Positions 7,939-13,473 of a stretch of 13,473 nucleotides of DNA are shown one piece after another; position 1 is the stretch's first letter, and each line of letters begins with the position of its first letter. A program made the translations under genes and the position numbers. A model generated the notes under the pieces. It saw only the letters and a list, made by a program, of their open reading frames with translations, did no database searches and was not told where the DNA came from. Source of the DNA: an uncultured Mycoplasma sp. (lineage in GTDB: Bacteria; Bacillota_I; Bacilli_A; Mycoplasmatales; Mycoplasmoidaceae); the NCBI GenBank assembly GCA_947177535.1, contig CAMWUV010000004.1, forward strand, positions 1-13,473, in the 5' to 3' direction.

Positions 7939-10656
7939 TTATTTTTTTTCTTTTTTATTTTTGTTTAAATTTAAATTTTTATTATTATTTTTTTCTAGCA
8001 AATTATTATGATAATCTTTAAAATTTCTTATTCTTGCACGTCTTAACAATAAAGCTAGTAAAACAATCCCTAATGTAACTGAAATAATAGTTGTAACTGA
8101 AACACTAATTACAGCAGTTAAATTTTTTGGAGGATCAAATCTTGTATCATTTTCAAAATAATTAGTAATAAAACCTGTAATTCTTGTAGCAAAAACTCTG
8201 TTTGTCATATTTTCATCTTCTTGATTAAAAAGTGGTATATTAACTTGAACCAATAATGATGAATCACTTAATACAGGTGTTATTTGAATATTATTAAGTG
8301 ATAATGTACCATCTTGAAACATAACTATATTATTTAGATAATAATCAATCACATCTTGTTTCGTAACTCTATTTAATGGAATTGATAGTAGTTCAGATGA
8401 AACATTGTCCTGTGGTAATCAAGAGAAAGAAACTAAACCTGTAGTCGATTGACTTTTTGCAAATCCTGTAAAAAATTGTGAATAAATATAATTATTTGGA
8501 TTTGTAGTATTATCAGTTTTTTTACTTAAAAATACAGTTATTGTTCCATTTATATCATCTGGTAATAAACTTATATTTAAATTGTTTTCACTTTCACCAA
8601 TAACACTTGTAATGAATGAATTGAATGGAGAAGCTGTTGATGATGTAATTAAACTATAAGCAACACTTGATGGAATAGTACTAGGAAAAGAAGGGTTTTC
8701 ATTGATTACAGCATCATTTGTTTTTCAAGTAACAGTTAAAACATCATTTTGTCCATCATACTTGTAATATGGCAAAGAAAAAGACTGTTGAAAAATTTTA
8801 GTTTCTCCTGATCCATTTCAATTTTCAAATTCTAATCTTACTGTTATAGTTTTATTATCTATTCCTGATGATGCCTCATAATTACCTGTTATTTCATTGT
8901 AATTAGTATTAGTTTCTAAAACAGGAGCCATTGGATCACTTGTAGTTGGTTCACCATATAGAATAGTAGCTTTTCTATTCATTGATAAAATAGATGAAGT
9001 TGTATTAATAAATTGATTAGTAAATAATCTTACAAATTCATTATTAACTTTAGTTTCATCTTTATTAGCACTTGATGGGTCACCTATATATTTGTTTTTA
9101 TTAAATTCATTTACTACATCAGATGATGAAGTAAAACCGTAATTAGATAAAACATCAGCTGTTTTTCAAGAAAGAATTAAATTATTTGCAGCATTTTCAT
9201 TAACTGCAAAAGTTGCTGATGGAAGATTTAAATCATACGTTGAAGAAATAATATGACCTGTAAAAATACTAAATTCATTATAAGTAAAAATTAATTGTAA
9301 ACTTCCATTTTCATCATTAGGAATCGTTTCAATATTTGTAATCGTTAAAGATGAATTATTATTATTTATATCTTGTAAGATACCACCAGTAATATCACTA
9401 CTACTAGATGCTTGATTATTTGTTGCACTAGAATTGTAGAAATTAAATTGATGATTATCATATGAATAAGTCAAAATTGGCTTAGGATTACCATTTGCAC
9501 TATCTTTTAATCCTATACCACTATCAAACAAACTAATTAATGAAGTAGTTCCGCCTAATGGACTAGTAAATTGTGAAGGTGTTAAAGTTGAAACTTGTTG
9601 ATTTTCTCCTGTTGCACCATTAAATAAAGAATAGCTACTATCAATCACTCAATTTCTAAAATTTTGTTCAGCATTAACATTTATTGTTTTTCTAGTTCCA
9701 TCACTACCTAAAAAACCACCAATATGTTTGGTTATAGTAATTGTTTTTTTATCAGTATCATTTGCATTATTGCCACCTGTTGATTCTTCAGGAAAAGAAT
9801 TATTCAATCAATCAGATTTAGAAGTATTAGCAAAAACAATTTCAACTTTGTATAAACCAATATTGCTAGTTGTATTATTTCCATTTGCATCAACTACACT
9901 AACAGTAATTTTTGTATATGGTTCATTAGAACTTTCATTACCATCTAAAAGTGGTGGGAGACTATTAGTATTAAAAAAATTATTTCAAATATCTTCAGGA
10001 CCTAAATTTGTAACTGTTGAATTTAATACAAATTGTTCAATAGAATCTTCCGAATTTCACACAAGTTGGTATTTTTCTGCAGTAATTCAATTATTTAAAT
10101 TAGTTATTTTTTCTGTTGAAAAAACATTATTAGCAGTTGGTGCAGCAGAAGCATCACCCTTATATTTATTTAATAAACTAGTATCAATAGTATCGTTTGT
10201 TTTGTAATTTACATTACTTGAATTTCCAGCAGTAGATTTAGTTGCATCTGCAAAAGTTGTTGTGTTACTAGTACCACTAAAATATGTTTGATAAACTAAA
10301 AAATTAACATAACCTTTGTTTATGTTTTGTTCAGTAACAGGAAGAATAACAACAGATCAAGATGTAACTGTAGAATTAGGTGTTAATACATTTTCAAGGT
10401 CTGAATTTAAAACTTGATCAGCACTCTTATTCAAGGGTTTTTGAGTGTAATTTACACTAAAAATTGCATCAGTTTGAGAAGTTGTATTATCAGTAAGTGC
10501 ATTTAAATTATTGTTTATATTTTTAAAGTTTTCATTTTTTTGATTATAAAAAATTAAACTTGAAGAAAATGCAAAAACTGAAGTAATTCCAATTGTACCT
10601 AAAATTACAATTTTTTTTTGTTTTTTCAAAAAGGCTAGTAAAGAATATTTTTTCAT
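7939..10656 (-). CDS. Surface protein, 905 aa, with N-terminal signal anchor, type-17-like modules and C-terminal membrane helix
   Basis: Continuous frame with ten TGA (Trp) codons and no TAA or TAG. The N-terminus is MKKYSLLAFLKKQKK, followed by a hydrophobic helix at ~16-37 with no lipobox Cys. After it comes LNALTDNTTS (51-60), matching LNADTDTTAS in the neighbouring 1311-aa protein, so the two are related. The body (~60-845) is Asn/Ser/Thr-rich with modules resembling PF04200: ~436-481 (IPNDENGSLQLIF), ~588-633 (KTITVRLEFENW) and ~690-735 (LLPDDINGTITVF ... FFTGF). A membrane helix at ~847-871 is followed by RRARIR and a Lys/Asn-rich cytoplasmic tail of 34 aa. Start: ATG at 10654-10656, SD GAGGT at 10665-10669. 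It is the first gene of the probable four-gene operon. An A9 tract in codons 13-16 could permit slippage. It is probably a cell-surface adhesin or structural protein; the exact function is unknown. Confidence 0.85.
10611..10619. repeat. Nine-base A/T homopolymer in codons 13-16 of the 905-aa surface protein gene
   Basis: T9 on the plus strand (A9 in the gene) reads as part of Gln13 plus Lys14, Lys15 and the first base of Ile16. An A6 tract sits one base upstream of it on the coding strand. It is the longest homopolymer I noticed in the window. At this length the gene is in frame; gain or loss of one base would stop translation just before or within the signal anchor. Confidence 0.7.
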
Positions 10657-10664
10657 TTCTATTT

Positions 10665-10669
10665 ACCTC
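10665..10669 (-). promoter_or_regulatory. Ribosome binding site of the 905-aa surface protein gene
   Basis: The minus strand reads TGAGGTAAATAGAAATG. GAGGT lies 8 nt before the ATG, a good SD that decides the start at 10656. Confidence 0.7.
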
Positions 10670-10696
10670 AAAACAATACCAACGATAATGTGAAAG

Positions 10697-10702
10697 ATTA
10701 TA
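10697..10702 (-). promoter_or_regulatory. Candidate -10 box for the surface protein / degenerate enzyme operon
   Basis: A perfect TATAAT on the minus strand lies about 40 bp before the ATG of the 905-aa gene, in the 164-bp gap after galU (10657-10820). No convincing TTGACA-like -35 is seen at 16-18 bp, which is common in mollicutes. The rest of the gap is nearly pure A+T with two perfect but weak inverted repeats (10758-10774 and 10801-10819). Neither is followed by a T-run in the minus direction, so I do not call a terminator. Confidence 0.4.
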
Positions 10703-10820
10703 AAATTAATCATTTATATATATTTTAGTTTATTGAAAATCATAAATCAAACATTTTTTATAAAATTTTTATAATAAATAAATTTTTTTATGTATAATTA
10801 AATTTTATTAAATAAAATTA

Positions 10821-11723
10821 TTATTTATTTTTTTTCAAGATTTCTTTTAAATAATTCATCAAATCTTCTTTAATAAAAGGATTGGCTAATGAATGATCAA
10901 TTGTTGCTTTTAAATAACCAAACCTTGATCCTATATCATATCTTTTACCAGTAAATAATTTTGCATAAACATCTTCTTTTTTTGATAAATTTAATAAAGC
11001 CTCAGTAATCCCAAGTTCTTTCATATTATCAACTTTTATATTTTCAAGTTCATCAAAAATAGCAGGTGTTAGAATATATCTTCCTAAAATTGCAAAATCA
11101 CTTGGACTTTTTTCTTCACTTGGTTTTTCAATCATATTTTTTATTTTTGAAAAACTATGTTTTTCATTAATTTTGTCAAATAAATCAACAATACCATATT
11201 TAGAAACATCTTTTTTTAAAACTTTTTGAATACCAACAACTGATTTTTGTTTTTCATCAAATAAATTAATACATTGTTTTAATGCAGGAATACTATTTGA
11301 ATCCGTTTGAATAACAATTTCATCACCTAAAATAATTCCAAACGGTTCATTTCCTACATATTGCTTTGCACATAAAATTGCATTACCCAATCCTTTAGGT
11401 TCTTTTTGTCTAATGTATTGAATTCTAGCCATATCTGCTATTTCTCTAATTTGAAAATATTCTTTTTCTTTATTATTTTGTTTTAATCTTTCTTCTAACT
11501 CAAAAGAGTAATCAAAATAATCCATAATTGAATTTTTTGATTGTGAAACAATAATAAGAATATCTTTTATTCCTGAATTAACAATTTCTTCAACAATAAA
11601 TTGAATAGCTGGTTTGTCCAAAATAGGCAACATTTCTTTAGGCATAGCTTTGGTTGCAGGCAAAAACCTTGTACCTAGTCCAGCAGCAGGTATAATAACT
11701 TTTTTAACTTTTCTTAATTCCAT
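10821..11723 (-). CDS. galU: UTP-glucose-1-phosphate uridylyltransferase (UDP-glucose pyrophosphorylase)
   Basis: Makes UDP-glucose from UTP and glucose 1-phosphate in the cytosol, supplying glycolipid, polysaccharide or galactose metabolism. 300 aa, the usual bacterial GalU length, with no Trp. Motifs in order: nucleotide-binding IIPAAGLGTRFLPATK at 10-25 with PKEMLP at 28-33; EPKGLGNAIL at 108-117; LGDEIV at 132-137 (Asp134 for metal and sugar nucleotide); KYGIVD at 175-180; IEKP at 198-201; GRYIL at 214-218; and GKRYDIGSRFGYLKA at 259-273. All key positions appear intact, so it should be active. Start: ATG at 11721-11723 with SD AAAGGT at 11731-11736. It lies 60 bp after the PH-like gene and 164 bp before the surface protein operon, so it may be a separate unit or share the PH gene's transcript. 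Confidence 0.95.
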   Translation of the reverse strand: MELRKVKKVIIPAAGLGTRFLPATKAMPKEMLPILDKPAIQFIVEEIVNSGIKDILIIVSQSKNSIMDYFDYSFELEERLKQNNKEKEYFQIREIADMARIQYIRQKEPKGLGNAILCAKQYVGNEPFGIILGDEIVIQTDSNSIPALKQCINLFDEKQKSVVGIQKVLKKDVSKYGIVDLFDKINEKHSFSKIKNMIEKPSEEKSPSDFAILGRYILTPAIFDELENIKVDNMKELGITEALLNLSKKEDVYAKLFTGKRYDIGSRFGYLKATIDHSLANPFIKEDLMNYLKEILKKNK

Positions 11724-11753
11724 GAATAAAACCTTTAATATTAAACAAAATAA

Positions 11754-11762
11754 TTTATAACA
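11754..11762 (-). promoter_or_regulatory. Candidate extended -10 promoter element for galU
   Basis: The minus strand reads TGTTATAAA, an extended -10 (TG-n-TATAAA), about 30 bp upstream of the galU ATG in the 60-bp gap 11724-11783. No -35 is evident. AT-rich DNA produces such matches by chance, so the call is weak. Confidence 0.3.
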
Positions 11763-11783
11763 AATACATTTTACTAATATATT

Positions 11784-13343
11784 TTATTCTTTAAAAAACA
11801 TTAATCACTTTAAATCATATGAACTTGAATTAGGAGACGAATCATCTATTAATTGTGATCTTTCATTATATGCTTTATAGGTTAATAAATCTTCATCAAA
11901 AATTAATTCATATTTTCTAAAAATATCACCATTAGGTTTTTTGTCTTCAACAAAAATTTTTATATATTTTTTTTGTAATTTTGAAAATTCATTATAAACA
12001 TTAAAATAATATTTAGTTCCTAAAAACAAAATGCCATCATATTTAAAAACATTTAATTTTTCATTTGTTTTTAAATTATTATAAAAAAAATCTAAACCTG
12101 GTCTTCCATTTTTTTCAAGAAATGAAATAGTTTGTGAAGATCTTAATCCACTTCTTATTTCATCATTTATTTTGTATTCTTTTGCTTTGAAAATATCAAT
12201 AACATTTGATGATCCTACTTTTGAAATATCAATGTATGCACCGTTACCATTTGCATCAACTCCTAAAACTTTATCAGTAACATTGTGCTTAGTATATTCA
12301 ATTCAATTTCTAGAAAAAATTAAACGATTTTCTAAATCATCATTTGTAGTATCGTTAAGTGGTTTTGTTTCTACAATTACAGGAACTGTATTTAATTTTA
12401 AAACTTTATTTTGAAGGTTTATTGCTGTATTATCAATTCCATTTATAGCTAAATTTTTAGATTTTAATTTATTTAATTCTTTTGTAATATCAGCCAAAAT
12501 TGTTTTTTTACCACCAGGCAAAAGTGTTTCTTCATTTGTAAATAAATTTGCTAAAAAAAAGCTACTAAATGAATTTGTATTTGTAATTAAACTATCATTA
12601 ACTACTTTTTTATTTTTAGTTGATTCAATAGAATCTGCTAAAAGATTTGAATGACTAACTAAATCATCTGAAACTATTTCTTGCTCTTGAATTAATGATT
12701 CATAAAAAGTTTCAGAAGGCTTATTTTTTTTATTATTTAAATTTTCAGATTTTTCAATTAGTAAATCTTCAATAAAATTTTCTTTTCAAACAAGATTTTC
12801 ATTCTCAACAAAATTTTCACTTGTTTTTTTGTCTTCATCTTTTTTTATCATAGAAGACAGTGATGAATATGAAAAATTTTCATCAATTAAATCATATTTT
12901 TTTTCTTCATTAGATACCTTTTCTAAAAAGGATTTAACATATATTTCTTTTTGATGTTTAAAAATATCTTTAATTTTTTTAAATTCTTCTTTTCCTACAC
13001 CTTTGATCTTAAAAGTTTTATAATTTTCAGTTTCTATTTCTATATATGATGTGAAATCATTTTTATCATTGTGAACAAAATTTAAACTTCTTATATCTTT
13101 ATATGTATAGACACCACAAAAATTGACTTTATCTTTTTCATCTCCAATGAATATTTTTTGATTGCTAAAACAAATTAACAAAGTGTTTTTTTTATGTCTG
13201 TAATAACCAACAAAAGCATAAATAGTAAATTCTCTTAAAGAATATTTCTTTTGAATTTTTTCATAAATTTTATTTAAATTTGCTTTCTTATTGAATGGTA
13301 CTCTCAATGACTTAACATTAAAATTATTATTTTCTAAAATCAT
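11784..13343 (-). CDS. Cytosolic protein, 519 aa, with an N-terminal bacterial PH-like domain
   Basis: One frame through three TGA (Trp) codons (12786, 12303, 11805), ending at TAA 11784-11786. Residues ~40-131 have the strand pattern of a YokE-type bacterial PH domain: IYAFVGYYRHKKNTLLICFS, then QKIFIGDEK, GVYTYKDIRSLNF, SYIEIETENYKTFKIKG, and a closing helix EEFKKIKDIFKHQ. The middle part (~140-270) is Glu/Lys/Ser/Asn-rich and probably disordered. The rest (~270-519), with VLGVDANGNGAYIDIS and a Tyr-rich stretch FLGTKYYFNVY, matches no family I recognise. There is no signal peptide or membrane helix. Start: ATG at 13341-13343, SD AGGA at 13350-13353. It precedes galU by 60 bp, but the context does not reveal its role. 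The PH assignment rests on pattern only. Confidence 0.75.
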
Positions 13344-13473
13344 TTTCTTTCCTATTTAACCAATTAACTAACAGAAATTACAAAAATAAAAATGGATATT
13401 AAATAAAAGAGCAAAATTACTTTTGTATATATTAATTCAATAAGAATTATAATTAATTAAGAGATATATATAC
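13344..13473 (-). promoter_or_regulatory. Upstream region of the PH-like gene with a possible -10 box
   Basis: This 130-bp AT-rich stretch contains no gene that I can see. TATAAT on the minus strand at 13446-13451 could be a -10, giving a leader of about 95 nt; its -35 would fall at the window edge. A 6-bp inverted repeat (13433-13438 with 13444-13449) overlaps it, and gtatatat (13425-13432) is mirrored by atatatac (13466-13473). Both are weak in such AT-rich DNA. Confidence 0.3.

Noticed and set aside
9728..10207. Plus-strand open frame of 159 codons
   Set aside because: Antisense to the 905-aa surface protein gene, no SD, and composition explained by the complementary strand.
934..10656. 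Many short minus-strand reading frames that could be read as a string of pseudogenes or frameshifted fragments
   Set aside because: Fragments of each gene lie in the same frame and are separated only by TGA codons; no TAA or TAG was found between them. With TGA as Trp they form intact genes.
10758..10819. Two perfect AT-only inverted repeats (10758-10774 and 10801-10819) as a galU terminator
   Set aside because: No G/C in the stems, one-base centres, and no T-run on the minus strand after either; expected by chance in this composition.
12240..12290. VLGVDANGNGAYID in the PH-like protein as a phage tail-type motif
   Set aside because: Short, low-specificity similarity in a protein with no other phage-like feature and no phage genes nearby.
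12172..12414. Plus-strand open frame of 80 codons
   Set aside because: Antisense to the PH-like gene, with no supporting signals.
1..13473. tRNA or rRNA genes, CRISPR arrays, insertion sequences
   Set aside because: No regularly spaced repeats, no transposase-like protein, no terminal inverted repeats and no GC-rich structured RNA were seen.

Overview
The window comes from a mollicute of the UGA = Trp type (Mycoplasma, Mycoplasmopsis, Metamycoplasma, Ureaplasma and relatives). The DNA is extremely AT-rich, all genes lie on the minus strand, and the long reading frames run through only if TGA is read as tryptophan. I count about 33 in-frame TGA codons and no TGG. With the standard code the window falls into many apparent fragments, but these join into six intact genes separated by short gaps.

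In transcription order (right to left) the layout is as follows. (1) 13343-11784 encodes a 519-aa cytosolic protein with an N-terminal bacterial PH-like domain and an unrecognised C-terminal part. (2) 11723-10821 is galU, UTP-glucose-1-phosphate uridylyltransferase. (3) A 164-bp AT-rich intergenic region holds a probable promoter. (4) 10656-7939 encodes a 905-aa surface protein. (5) 7916-3981 encodes a 1311-aa surface protein. (6) 3957-934 encodes a 1007-aa protein whose first half is a cofactor-independent phosphoglycerate mutase (iPGM) fold with its catalytic residues lost, followed by a ~500-aa unrecognised extension. (7) 921-4 encodes a 305-aa triosephosphate isomerase (TIM) homologue that has lost its catalytic glutamate.

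Items 4 to 7 look like one operon. The gaps are 22, 23 and 12 bp, each start has its own Shine-Dalgarno sequence, there is no terminator-like structure between them, and the last SD overlaps the preceding stop codon. The two surface proteins each have an N-terminal signal anchor, an Asn/Ser/Thr-rich extracellular part with modules resembling the mycoplasma lipoprotein-associated type-17 domain, a C-terminal membrane helix and a short basic cytoplasmic tail. The two downstream proteins have no membrane segments and should be cytosolic.

The most interesting feature is this combination: two surface proteins co-transcribed with two catalytically dead paralogues of glycolytic enzymes. My inference is that the enzyme folds have been reused as structural or ligand-sensing parts of a cell-envelope or cytoskeletal complex, possibly for adhesion or gliding. 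The sequence supports the homology, the loss of active sites and the operon arrangement. The function is a hypothesis.
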